From JAIYDQ01 sp034408855 (GTDB taxonomy: Bacteria > Planctomycetota > Planctomycetia > Pirellulales > Pirellulaceae): DNA of 64,000 nucleotides. The DNA is taken from NCBI GenBank assembly GCA_034408855.1, contig JAWXCK010000005.1, forward strand, positions 1-64,000, in the 5' to 3' direction. Positions 1 to 9,380 of the stretch are shown here, in pieces (the first letter of the stretch is position 1; every line of letters starts with the position of its first letter). Both the position numbers and the translations under genes were made by a program. The notes below the pieces were generated by a model. The model ran no database searches. It was given only the letters and a program-made list of their open reading frames with translations, and had not been told where the DNA came from.

Positions 1-895
1 AAAAATCCAATGCGAAACGGGTGTCCGGTGAAACTTCGGTTTTCTATTCGTAACGATAAATAGTCAATTTTGACCCACAGATTCTGCGGAAGAGCCGAAG
101 GTAATGGCTTGTAATTCGGCGATGACAATCGCCCGAGCTTGCTGGTAGATAGCTTCGTCAGTGAGCAATGGATTCGCGGCAGCAATCTGGTCAGCAATTC
201 GATTGTGCTCGCGAACAAAGAGCGTTTGGATGGCGGTCAATGAAATGTTTTCACCAGCTCGAATATCGCCTGCGATAGCATCACCATCTTCGCCCGAAGG
301 CAGCAAACCGGTGTCGCTGATTAACAAACGGCTCGCGAGCACTTGGACGATCCAAGCCGGCTGGTGCTGAAATGCCATCGCTGTACTCGGCGGCGGCTTT
401 TCGATCGAGAGTTGTAGCTGCCGCACCCAACTCCGAATTTGCGAGGTTGTTACCGGTGCCATCGATGGAATAAGTTTCGCTAGGCAAGCTTGGAAGCGAA
501 GTCGAACTATGGGGTGTTGTGTTTTGGCTGTTCAGCCCTGGTGCGCCGCGATGCATACGATTGATCACACGCAACACGTCCATGGGACTTCGATCGCCAT
601 CGTTGTCGACATCGGTAAACAAGGTCGTATCCGAAGCTCGCGATCGGTTCATCGCATTGATAACGCAGAGGACATCGGCTGGGCCAACTTCGCCATCATC
701 ATTGACGTCTTCCGGATCGAAGGCGTTGTGTCGAAATAGTTCCATGTCGGTCGCGAAAAGCTGGCGGCTTTCCAGCGATTCCATCCGCAAGTGACGAAGG
801 CGACGCGTTGCACGCGGGGTGCGCGAAATGCGTAGCCATTTTTTGAGCGATTCCAGATACCGACGATAGCCGACTGATCGATGGGAGCGATTCAT
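1..895 (-). pseudogene. Broken dockerin / animal haem peroxidase gene
   Basis: The reading frame opens at 895 with a basic N-terminus and the planctomycetal motif LESRQLFA (residues 41-48). Two dockerin-type EF-hand loops follow (DVNDDGEVGPADV, DVDNDGDRSPMDV, residues 63-110), then the start of an animal-type haem peroxidase (SIDGTGNNLAN to AGLDRPSAR, residues 143-187). Near 330-345 the peroxidase homology jumps frame and resumes downstream in the family (GDIRAGENISL, LFVREHNRIAD, RAIVIAELQAITF) until a stop at 64-66. A third frame at 1-60 still reads FRIGF, like the proximal-His segment FRIGH. The distal-haem part between DRPSAR and the GDIRA block is missing, so the gene carries an internal deletion and at least two frame changes. 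It cannot make an active peroxidase. The dockerin half alone could still be translated. Confidence 0.8.
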
Positions 896-1192
896 GGGAC
901 ATTCCTCAGTACGGTTTTTTAGAAAAGAGCTTTGACGAGCTGGAATCGAGAAGATTCGCGAATGCTTTTATTCGAAACGTGAACGTCGAATTGAACTAGC
1001 AAAATACGCAACTTCTAAAGGCTTCCACTTAGGTAAGGGCGGATTTTTAATCCATTTGTCACGCTGCTTTTCAGATTTTTGCAAGTACAATTTGCAATTG
1101 ACTTCGACTGATTAGAATGTCGCATACTTCTGGCCGTTTTCCTTGTTTTGGTTGGTGCTGGAATAGGCATGCTAGGGACGCGCATAGGTTTG
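896..1192. other. Divergent intergenic region
   Basis: About 300 bases between the peroxidase relic (leftward) and the aldo/keto reductase (rightward). It is AT-rich and presumably holds promoters for both directions. I see no convincing promoter boxes, hairpin or repeat in it. Confidence 0.5.
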
Positions 1193-2194
1193 ATGAACAC
1201 GAATACTGATACACCTCACCGACAACCGCTGCGCCGACAGTTGGGAGATTCTGATCTATGGGTTAGCCCAGTATCGCTCGGTTGTTGGCCGATATCCGGC
1301 ATCAGTTCATTGGATGTCGATGATTCGGATAGTGAGGCCACCATTCACGCAGCGATCGAGTCAGGGATCAACCACTTCGATACTGCCTACAGTTATGGCT
1401 ATGACGGACGGAGCGATCGAGTTTTGAGTCGAGCACTGAACGGTCACTTCGATCAAGTTGTGATTGGGAGCAAAGTAGGCACTCATTACGCGGCTGATCG
1501 ATCGCGAGTCATGGATGCCTCGCCTATTCGCATTCGGCAACAAACCGACGAAATCCGACAACGACTCGGCCTTGACCGCATCGACTTGCTCTATCTTCAC
1601 TCGCCAGACGGAGTGACGCCGATCGAAAAAAGCGCAGAAACACTTGCCGAAATGGTCGAGTTGGGGCGAGTACGTTACGTCGGGCTCAGCAATGCGACCT
1701 TGGAAGAAACCGTTCGCTTTTCGAAGGTCATTCGCCCAATCGTATTGCAGCCACCGTTCAATATGCTGCAACCCGACGGAATGACCTCGCTCGATGGTTA
1801 TTTAAAAGAGCAAGTTTGCGGCGTCGCTTGCTATTGGCCGTTGATGAAGGGGCTATTGGCTGGCGCCTTGAAGCGTGATCACGTATTCGAGCCGGGGGAT
1901 AAACGCTTGACATACCCTATTTTTCAAGGTGCAGCTTGGCAGCGAGCTCAGGATTTACTGGACATCTTGAGAAAAATTGCCGCTGACCGAGGCTGGAGCG
2001 TAGCCCGGCTGGTCGTTCACTGGACCATGCAGCAGCCGAAGATTACGACCGTGCTGTGTGGTGCCAAACGTCCAAATCAGATCATCGAGTCGGCTCAGGC
2101 GATGGTCGGAAATCTTGACGACGAAGCCATGATCGCGATAAACCAAGCAATTTCAACTCTAACAAGATCCACTACCCTAACGCAGATTCGTTGA
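1193..2194 (+). CDS. Aldo/keto reductase
   Basis: NADPH-dependent oxidoreductase of the aldo/keto reductase TIM-barrel superfamily, cytosolic; the substrate cannot be read from sequence. The family tetrad is visible: Asp and Tyr in NHFDTAYSYG, Lys in VVIGSKVG and His in LLYLHSPD. The C-terminal cofactor-binding segment (VLCGAKRPNQI) is also present. The length of 333 residues is normal. I chose the ATG at 1193 because the protein begins conventionally there with a polar leader before LGDSDLWVSPVSLGCW. A TTG at 1148 would add 15 residues without homology. It stands alone, divergent from the broken peroxidase. It resembles the galactose-dehydrogenase-like and YghZ-type branches more than the aldose reductases, but the branch is uncertain. 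Confidence 0.9.
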   Translation: MNTNTDTPHRQPLRRQLGDSDLWVSPVSLGCWPISGISSLDVDDSDSEATIHAAIESGINHFDTAYSYGYDGRSDRVLSRALNGHFDQVVIGSKVGTHYAADRSRVMDASPIRIRQQTDEIRQRLGLDRIDLLYLHSPDGVTPIEKSAETLAEMVELGRVRYVGLSNATLEETVRFSKVIRPIVLQPPFNMLQPDGMTSLDGYLKEQVCGVACYWPLMKGLLAGALKRDHVFEPGDKRLTYPIFQGAAWQRAQDLLDILRKIAADRGWSVARLVVHWTMQQPKITTVLCGAKRPNQIIESAQAMVGNLDDEAMIAINQAISTLTRSTTLTQIR

Positions 2195-2450
2195 CCGGAA
2201 TTATGCTTTAACAAAGCCGAAGGCGGCACAGGGGCAAGAAAAAACCTGGAAAACTGCCTTGCAAAATCGTTATGTTCTCCGATTGGATCGGTTATACTGG
2301 CCTCGTCAGATAGTGTTAGATATTGGACGGGGCACGGAGTGCTCGACCGAAAACTCCGGCGGCGCGAACCGCGAAATGATCGAGCTAGGTCGAGTAATAG
2401 ATGGCGCACGCTAGATCGCTGGATGTCGAAAACGAGGTCAGTTACATCAG

Positions 2451-3608
2451 ATGAATTCCGATCTACGTTCACCTCCAATGAATGAACCCTGGTTGAATAC
2501 AATCGGATCGCGATTTTTTCTAGATTGGCTCGAACAACATCAGTGCAGCTTAGCCTTTACCACCTATCAGACGGGGAAACTCTTCTTCATAGGTCGCAAG
2601 TCGGCCAGCGGTGCAGGCGAGCCGACGGACGGAAGTGACCAAGCGATTTCGATTTTTGAGCGGACATATAACCACTGCATGGGAATGTGGGCCTCACCAG
2701 ACGGACGAACGATTTGGCTCAGCTCGCGCTTTCAAATTTGGCGACTCGAGCAGGCTCCCGCGAACGCCGTTCCTTATCGTGCGGTCGATTCTTCGGATGA
2801 ATTCGAGCCTGCGCGGGTTCCTACGTGGACAGGTCGAGGCTACGACGTGGCTTACATTCCGCGGATCGGGTACACCACCGGCCACATCGATGTCCACGAC
2901 ATGGCGGTCGATTCGGATGGTCGTTTGATTTTTGTCAATACGATGTTTGGTTGCTTGGCAACATTCAGCGAGCGAGCGAATTTCAAACCATTGTGGCGTC
3001 CGCCGTTTCTCAGTGCCCTCGTGCCCGAAGACCGCTGCCATTTGAATGGCCTTGCCATGCGCGATGGTCGAGCGGCTTATGTTACGGTCGTCGGACGATC
3101 CGATGTTGCCGATGGATGGCGAGATCATCGCCGCAACGGCGGATGCGTGCTCGATGTGAACACTGGTGAAACCATTTGTTCTGGGCTTTCTATGCCGCAT
3201 TCCCCACGCTGGTATCGAGATCAGTTGTGGTTATTGAATTCAGGCACCGGCGAATTTGGTCGAGTCGACTTAGCCAGCGGGCGTTTTGAGCCAATTGCAT
3301 TTTGTCCCGGCTATCTACGCGGCTTAACTTTCTGTGGCGACTACGCGATTGCAACGATATCGAAATCGAGGCATGCAACCTTCCAAGGTTTGGAGTTAGA
3401 AGATCGTCTGAAGCAAAAAGGGGCGCAGCCTCAATGTGGCTTGCAGATTATCGACTTAAAGAGCGGCACCATTCAAGAATGGTTTCGTGTCGACGGAACA
3501 CTCGTAACGGAGTTGTACGACGCCGCAGTACTGTCCGGAGTTCGCCAACCGATGTCGGTTGGTTTTAAGAATACCGAAATCGAACGACTGATTTTGATCG
3601 AAGAATGA
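2451..3608 (+). CDS. TIGR03032-family (DUF4915) protein
   Basis: A 385-residue protein with no signal peptide that matches, from memory, the TIGR03032/DUF4915 family. Members are predicted beta-propeller-like proteins of unknown activity, frequently found near cell-surface or tetratricopeptide genes. Family-like features are WLEQHQCSLAFTTYQTGKLFFIG near the start, YNHCMGMW, IDVHDMAVD, CHLNGLAMRDG, LSMPHSPRWY, LWLLNSGTGEFG and FCPGYLRGLTF. The conserved HSPRWY and NSGTGE blocks are intact. An alternative start is the ATG at 2478. The gene lies 80 bases upstream of the giant FG-GAP protein on the same strand and could be co-transcribed with it. The function is unknown. Confidence 0.8.
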   Translation: MNSDLRSPPMNEPWLNTIGSRFFLDWLEQHQCSLAFTTYQTGKLFFIGRKSASGAGEPTDGSDQAISIFERTYNHCMGMWASPDGRTIWLSSRFQIWRLEQAPANAVPYRAVDSSDEFEPARVPTWTGRGYDVAYIPRIGYTTGHIDVHDMAVDSDGRLIFVNTMFGCLATFSERANFKPLWRPPFLSALVPEDRCHLNGLAMRDGRAAYVTVVGRSDVADGWRDHRRNGGCVLDVNTGETICSGLSMPHSPRWYRDQLWLLNSGTGEFGRVDLASGRFEPIAFCPGYLRGLTFCGDYAIATISKSRHATFQGLELEDRLKQKGAQPQCGLQIIDLKSGTIQEWFRVDGTLVTELYDAAVLSGVRQPMSVGFKNTEIERLILIEE

Positions 3609-3688
3609 GCGACCAAATCGACCTATAGAATATTCATTGCATTTTTTGAATTACGTCCTTGTTATTTTTTTGAATTGAGAGACCTACC

Positions 3689-6600
3689 ATGAAGCTACCT
3701 CACTGGTTCTTGCAAAACGTCAAGTCGAAGCAATCCAAGCGTATACAGCGTGTTTCGGAGAATTCGCATCGCTTGGAACGACGTAACGCAACGCGACGGA
3801 GCTTGCTTGAATCGCTTGAGGCTCGACACATGTTGGCTTCGGATTTTGGCGATGCACCGGATAGCGGACCAGGAACCGGGATCGGAAACTATGAGACACT
3901 CCTGGTCAGCGGTGGCCCTAGCCATGTTGTCGACGCAACCCAATTGACGCTCTTTATGGGAGTAAGCGTCGATAGCGAAGCAGATGGCAATCCCAGCGCG
4001 GCGGCTAACAATGACGACAAGTTCACCACGCCAGCCAAAGATGATGAAGATGGATTGGTCGAGGCGGGACAAGACCTTTCACTCACCGCTGGTTCGATAC
4101 CGCAAGTGCGACTTCGTGCTACTAACACGACGGGGGCTGCGGCCACGCTTTATGGATGGATCGACGTAAATCGCGACGGAGTCTTCGATAACGCGACCGA
4201 ACGCGCCTCGGCGGTCGTCAATACGGGAACCAACAATGGATTGTTCACGCTGACTTTTCCACAGATTCCGGTGAACACAACTCCAGGTCTCACCTACGCG
4301 CGATTTCGTCTCAGTAGCGATATTGCTGCCGCCAATGCGACCGGCGCCGCAGTCGGCGGAGAAATCGAGGACTACGTATCGAACATTTCGTCGATCACGG
4401 AAAGCACGGCCGATAGTGCAAAAACCATCAAGGTCGCTAACGCGCTCAATGGTGGTCCGGTTGTAACGAATAACAGTGCGATTGGAGATACGATCGCCAA
4501 TATTGGTGACATCGACGGAGACGGCGTTGCGGACCTCGCGTCGACCCGCACCAATAACCGGCAAGTCGCCGTGCTTCTGATGAACACCAATGGAACGGTA
4601 AAGAGCAGTCTTTTTATCGGCAACGCGATCAATGGTGGACCGGTTCTAGATACCTACGATGGATTTGGAACTTCAGTGGCGGCGTTGGGTGATCTCGACG
4701 GCGACGGGATAGGCGAGTTAGTAGTGGGTGGTTTCAATGGCAATGTCCCGGCTGGAGCCGTTCATGTTCTGTTTCTTAGCGCAACAGGTGCAGCGAAGAG
4801 CAGTATTCGAATAGGCTCCAACGAGAACGGCGGCCCAGTGACGGCTGAAACGGATGCTTTTGGAGCTTCGTCGACCTCGATCGGTGATATCGACGGCGAT
4901 GGGATTCCCGATTTAGCCGTCGGTGCGCCCGGGAATACTTCGAACAGTGGCTCGGTTTATATCCTGCGAATGAACCGCAGCGGAAGCGTCAAGAGCAATA
5001 CCCGAATTTCGAATGGGCTCAATGGAGGCCCTGCATTAGCCGCCGACGATCAGTTTGGCGTCTCCGTAGCGTCGCTGGGCGACATCGATGGTGACGGCGT
5101 AACCGATTTGGCCGTCGGTGCAATTGGAGATGATTCGGCCGGCCTCAACGTCGGAGCGGTCCACGTGATGTTGATGAACGCCAACGGAACGGTGAAGAGC
5201 AATGTTCGAATCACCACGGGCATCAATGGAAGCCCAGCGTTTGCCAATAGCAGTTATGCGGGAAACGCGCTTGCCTCTATCGGTGACCTCGATGGCGACG
5301 GCATTGCAGAACTCGCCGTGGGCGTCGAACGTGATTCGACGGCAGGCTCTTTACGCGGTGCTGTTCATCTGCTTTATCTCAATGCAAATGGCAGCGTTAA
5401 ACGAAGCAATAGTATCGGCCATCTTGCCAATGGCGGCCCGACGCTTGCCAATTCGGATCAGTTTGGCAGCGGACTTGCCCCCTTGGGCGACCTTGATATG
5501 GATGGACGGATCGATTTAGCCATCGGGGCGCGAGGCGATGATACGGGGGCTGCGAATTCGAATCGCGGTGCCATTTATATGACGTTTCTGACGCCCGATA
5601 CAACGGCCCCAAGTTTAACTTCGATTGCGAGATCCAATCCGCTCACTAGCCCTACCGCTGCGGACACACTTATCTTCCGAGCAACGTTCAGCGAAGACGT
5701 ACTCAACGTGGGTGCGGCAGATTTTTTAGTCAACGGAACAACGACCGCATCGATTGCGTCGGTGACACCAGTAGGCGCGAACATCTATGACATCACCCTC
5801 TCTGGAGGCGATCTCGCTTCCTTCAACGGAGTCGTGGGGATTAATATTTCGAACAGTCAAAACATCACTGATCGAGTAGGTAACCTACTTCCGAACGGCG
5901 AACCGGTGATCGACGAAACGTATACCCTTGATAATTCAGTGCCGGTGATGCTATCGATAGTTCGCTGGATTCCTTTCGCGAATGCGACCAGCGCCGACGC
6001 CCTGCGCTTCCGTGTCAATTTTAATGAGCCGGTCCAAAACGTCACTGCTTCCGACTTCTTGGTGACAGGGACGACCGCTACCATTACGTTGACCGCAATT
6101 AACAGTCAAGTTTATGAATTGTTGGTCAGTGGCGGCGATTTGCCAAATCTTATCGGTACGGTCGGAATAGATTTAGCCCCTGGGCAAAATATCACGGACT
6201 TGGTCGGGAGTCCATTGCCAAACGTCGAAGCGGCTATCGATGAGACCTATTCGATATTAAGCAGCACTATGGACTTTGGTGACGCACCCGATTCCGGCGT
6301 TGGGACGGCAACCAATAACTACCAAACATCGCTAGCCGACGACGGTCCGCGTCACACGGTCGTTGCTGGTTTGAACCTCGGATCCTACATTGATACAGAA
6401 CCCGATGCGATTGGCGATGGATTGGCGCGCGACGATGATCGCTTTTTCTTGCCGACAGAACATGACGATGAAGACGGGCTTATTGAGCCCAACGTTGACC
6501 TATGGCTGACCGCCGGAACAGTGCCTCAAGTTCGCGTCCGGGCAACGAACACCACGCCCAACGCCGCGACGCTGTATGGATGGATTGATGTGAATCAGGA

Positions 6601-9307
6601 CGGTGTTTTTGACAATGCTACAGAAAGAGCATCGATCGCCGTTCCAGCATCTACCAGCAATGGAACGTTTACGTTGAACTTTCCGATGATCCCACTGGCC
6701 AACGCCGCAGGACAAACCTACGCCAGATTCCGACTAAGCACCGATTCAGCGGCGGCTAATTCCTTTGGCGAGGCCCTCGATGGCGAAGTGGAAGACTACG
6801 TCGTCAACATTACCAAAGAAAGTGTCGGTACGATCGATAGCGCTGCCACGAAACTCATTGCGCATCAAACCAATGGCGGACCAACACTTGTTGAAGGCGA
6901 TAACTTTGGCACGTCAATGGCTGCGATTGGAGATCTCGATGGCGATGGAATCGAGGACATCGCGGTGGGGGCCGAATCCGATGACACCGGCGGAGCCGTC
7001 GGTGCGAATCGAGGGGCGGTCTATATCCAATTCATGAATGCCAACGGAACCGTTAAGAGCTTTACAAAGATCGCCAGCGGTCTCAATGGCGGCCCGACTC
7101 TCGTCAATGGCGACAATTTCGGGAGTGCCATCGCCTCGCTCGGTGACCTCGACGGCGATGGCGTTATCGAATTGGCTGTTGGAGCACGAAATGATGACAC
7201 GGGAAGCACCAACCGCGGAGCGGTACATGTCTTGTTCATGCGAGCCGACGGAACAGTTAAGAGTAGTCTTAAGATAGGCAGCGGTCAAAACGGTGGACCT
7301 ACGCTATTGAATAATAGCAGCTTCGGAAGTTCCGTCGCAAACATCGGCGACCTAAATGGCGACAGTATTCCAGACCTCGCGGTAGGTGCTAACCTCGCAT
7401 CGCTGCAAGGTGCCGTTTTCGTGCTCTTTATGAATGCGAACGGAACGGCATCGAGCAGTGTGCAAACCCTAGATTCTACTTTGCTGCCCATCAGTGGAAG
7501 TACGGCCGGCGATGGAGTTTTCTCGATCGGCGATTTGGATAACGATGGTGTTACCGATATAGCTGTTGGAGATCGAAGTTACGACGGCGCAGGTTCCAAT
7601 CTCGGCGCTGTCTACATTGTCTTCATGCAACCCTCGGGACTTCCCAAACTGCCGATTGTCACCCTCACCAGCAGCATCAATGGCGTCCCTTCATTTTTTA
7701 ATGATACGAATTTCGGAACATCCGTAACGACCGTTGGCGATCTCGATGCCGATGGCGTCATCGATCTGGCCGTCGGGGCCAGCGGTGATGACGTCGGAGG
7801 AACCGATCGCGGAGCTGTTTTCATTCTGTTTATGAATTCCAACGGAACGGTTAAGAACAGCATTCGGCTTGCTCATGGACTCAACGGAAATCCTAATTTA
7901 GTCAATGGCGATGCCTTTGGAAGATCGGTAATCGCCCTGAAGGACTCAACCGGCGATAAGGTTACCGAGCTAGCCGTTGGGGCCATTGGCAATGATACCG
8001 GCAGCAGTAATCGCGGCGCGATCTATTTTCTCCCGCTTCGGCAATGGAGCATTCAGACGTCCATTAGCGGTTCGGTGACCGAGAATGTTCCGCTGAATAC
8101 AACCGTCGGAAGTTTTGTAACTGGACCGTCCGACCCACCGAATACGTATACCTTTTCGTTGGTAACCGGAACGGGTAGCACCCATAATTCGAGCTTTACT
8201 CTAAGTCCGGCTGGCCTTTTACAGACGGCCGCTCCAATTGATTTCGAAGCGACTCCATCGCTTTCGGTTCGCGTACGAACGACGCGTCAAAACAATGTCT
8301 TTATCGACAACGTCTTCGCCATTACGGTTATGAATGTCGCGGATAGCTCGACCATCGAGAATCGGCGCCTGTTTTATAATCGATCGACAAGCAGCGTTTT
8401 CGGTAACGGGTCAGGTAATCCGATCAATGCGATCGACTCGACCAAAACCGCGCTCTTGCCTGGTCAACCATCGAGTTTCGCCAACTATACAAACTATGCT
8501 CGAGGACTCAATGGTTTAATCGTCGACGTCAACAACTTGGGCGGCGCTGTAACCGCGTCAGATTTTGCCTTTGCCGTATCGAATGGAATCAGCAGCTCCG
8601 GATTCGTTCCCCTATCTGCTTCTCCGACTCTCTCGGTAATTCCAGCCGGTGGACTCAACGGTTCATCGAGAATCAAGATCGAGTTCGACGACAACGCGGT
8701 GCGCAACACATGGTTGCGTGTAACGGTTCTCGCAAATGCGAACACGGGTCTTGGCACCAACGACGTCTTTTATTTTGGAAACGCCGTTGGCGATATGAAT
8801 GTCGGAAACTCAACGACTTCACCGGTGATGGTCATGGCCAATTTGAGCGACTATGCAGCCGTTCGTCAGAATCTATCACCGGGCGCAGACTCAGTAGTCG
8901 TGACCAACATTTATGATTTGAATAAGGATGGACGCGTCAATCCAATCGACATGAGTCTCGTCCAGCAGAACCAGCAGTCGATAATCATAAGTCATTTTAC
9001 AGCCCCAGTATCGCTTCAATTGTCTGGGACAATAGGCAGTTACGGGGCAGGGTCATCGGCGACGCCATCGATTTCAAGTTTGGTAATTCCAACTTTTAAC
9101 TCGGTTAACAAACGTTCGGCGGTAGCCGTTGCACGAAAACCATCGCGAGCGATGACGGTCGATCTATCGAACGTCGTCAAACCGATCGGTGTTCCATCAA
9201 CCAACGCGCATCAACAGCCGAGATCGGTTGCGAGTTCCGCCAGCCAATCAACGCCAGATTCGTCGACCGTCACTGCCGCCGTCGATCGCTACTTTGCAAG
9301 TTTGTAA
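3689..9307 (+). CDS. Giant extracellular FG-GAP/GEVED/dockerin protein
   Basis: A secreted or surface protein of 1872 residues, probably adhesive or structural. A basic N-terminus with LEARHMLAS (about residues 45-53) is the planctomycetal extracellular signature. Then come a GEVED domain (about 53-235, starting DFGDAPDSG and ending GGEIEDYV) and six FG-GAP-type calcium loops of form GDxDGDG-x3-L-x-VG (about 268-616). Two Ig/Big-like domains follow (about 640-858), each with FSEDV or FNEPV and NLxDxxG. A second GEVED domain (about 861-1050) leads to six more FG-GAP loops, the last degenerate (about 1078-1438). The end has a cadherin-like segment (about 1453-1548) and a dockerin-like pair (VGDMNVGN and DLNKDGRVNPIDM, about 1698-1768). 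The two GEVED plus FG-GAP halves look like an internal duplication. No enzymatic motif was found. Confidence 0.88.
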   Translation: MKLPHWFLQNVKSKQSKRIQRVSENSHRLERRNATRRSLLESLEARHMLASDFGDAPDSGPGTGIGNYETLLVSGGPSHVVDATQLTLFMGVSVDSEADGNPSAAANNDDKFTTPAKDDEDGLVEAGQDLSLTAGSIPQVRLRATNTTGAAATLYGWIDVNRDGVFDNATERASAVVNTGTNNGLFTLTFPQIPVNTTPGLTYARFRLSSDIAAANATGAAVGGEIEDYVSNISSITESTADSAKTIKVANALNGGPVVTNNSAIGDTIANIGDIDGDGVADLASTRTNNRQVAVLLMNTNGTVKSSLFIGNAINGGPVLDTYDGFGTSVAALGDLDGDGIGELVVGGFNGNVPAGAVHVLFLSATGAAKSSIRIGSNENGGPVTAETDAFGASSTSIGDIDGDGIPDLAVGAPGNTSNSGSVYILRMNRSGSVKSNTRISNGLNGGPALAADDQFGVSVASLGDIDGDGVTDLAVGAIGDDSAGLNVGAVHVMLMNANGTVKSNVRITTGINGSPAFANSSYAGNALASIGDLDGDGIAELAVGVERDSTAGSLRGAVHLLYLNANGSVKRSNSIGHLANGGPTLANSDQFGSGLAPLGDLDMDGRIDLAIGARGDDTGAANSNRGAIYMTFLTPDTTAPSLTSIARSNPLTSPTAADTLIFRATFSEDVLNVGAADFLVNGTTTASIASVTPVGANIYDITLSGGDLASFNGVVGINISNSQNITDRVGNLLPNGEPVIDETYTLDNSVPVMLSIVRWIPFANATSADALRFRVNFNEPVQNVTASDFLVTGTTATITLTAINSQVYELLVSGGDLPNLIGTVGIDLAPGQNITDLVGSPLPNVEAAIDETYSILSSTMDFGDAPDSGVGTATNNYQTSLADDGPRHTVVAGLNLGSYIDTEPDAIGDGLARDDDRFFLPTEHDDEDGLIEPNVDLWLTAGTVPQVRVRATNTTPNAATLYGWIDVNQDGVFDNATERASIAVPASTSNGTFTLNFPMIPLANAAGQTYARFRLSTDSAAANSFGEALDGEVEDYVVNITKESVGTIDSAATKLIAHQTNGGPTLVEGDNFGTSMAAIGDLDGDGIEDIAVGAESDDTGGAVGANRGAVYIQFMNANGTVKSFTKIASGLNGGPTLVNGDNFGSAIASLGDLDGDGVIELAVGARNDDTGSTNRGAVHVLFMRADGTVKSSLKIGSGQNGGPTLLNNSSFGSSVANIGDLNGDSIPDLAVGANLASLQGAVFVLFMNANGTASSSVQTLDSTLLPISGSTAGDGVFSIGDLDNDGVTDIAVGDRSYDGAGSNLGAVYIVFMQPSGLPKLPIVTLTSSINGVPSFFNDTNFGTSVTTVGDLDADGVIDLAVGASGDDVGGTDRGAVFILFMNSNGTVKNSIRLAHGLNGNPNLVNGDAFGRSVIALKDSTGDKVTELAVGAIGNDTGSSNRGAIYFLPLRQWSIQTSISGSVTENVPLNTTVGSFVTGPSDPPNTYTFSLVTGTGSTHNSSFTLSPAGLLQTAAPIDFEATPSLSVRVRTTRQNNVFIDNVFAITVMNVADSSTIENRRLFYNRSTSSVFGNGSGNPINAIDSTKTALLPGQPSSFANYTNYARGLNGLIVDVNNLGGAVTASDFAFAVSNGISSSGFVPLSASPTLSVIPAGGLNGSSRIKIEFDDNAVRNTWLRVTVLANANTGLGTNDVFYFGNAVGDMNVGNSTTSPVMVMANLSDYAAVRQNLSPGADSVVVTNIYDLNKDGRVNPIDMSLVQQNQQSIIISHFTAPVSLQLSGTIGSYGAGSSATPSISSLVIPTFNSVNKRSAVAVARKPSRAMTVDLSNVVKPIGVPSTNAHQQPRSVASSASQSTPDSSTVTAAVDRYFASL

Positions 9308-9380
9308 AGGTTGGTTCGAGCCACCGTTGAACGCGGCGGCGAGACTGATAGTCTGCAAAGTACGGATCGGAAGTGAGCGA

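Noticed and set aside
4490..8000. Regular repeats in the giant protein gene as a DNA repeat array
   Set aside because: The periodicity is at protein level (FG-GAP calcium loops) with diverged DNA; it is coding structure, not a mobile or CRISPR-type repeat.
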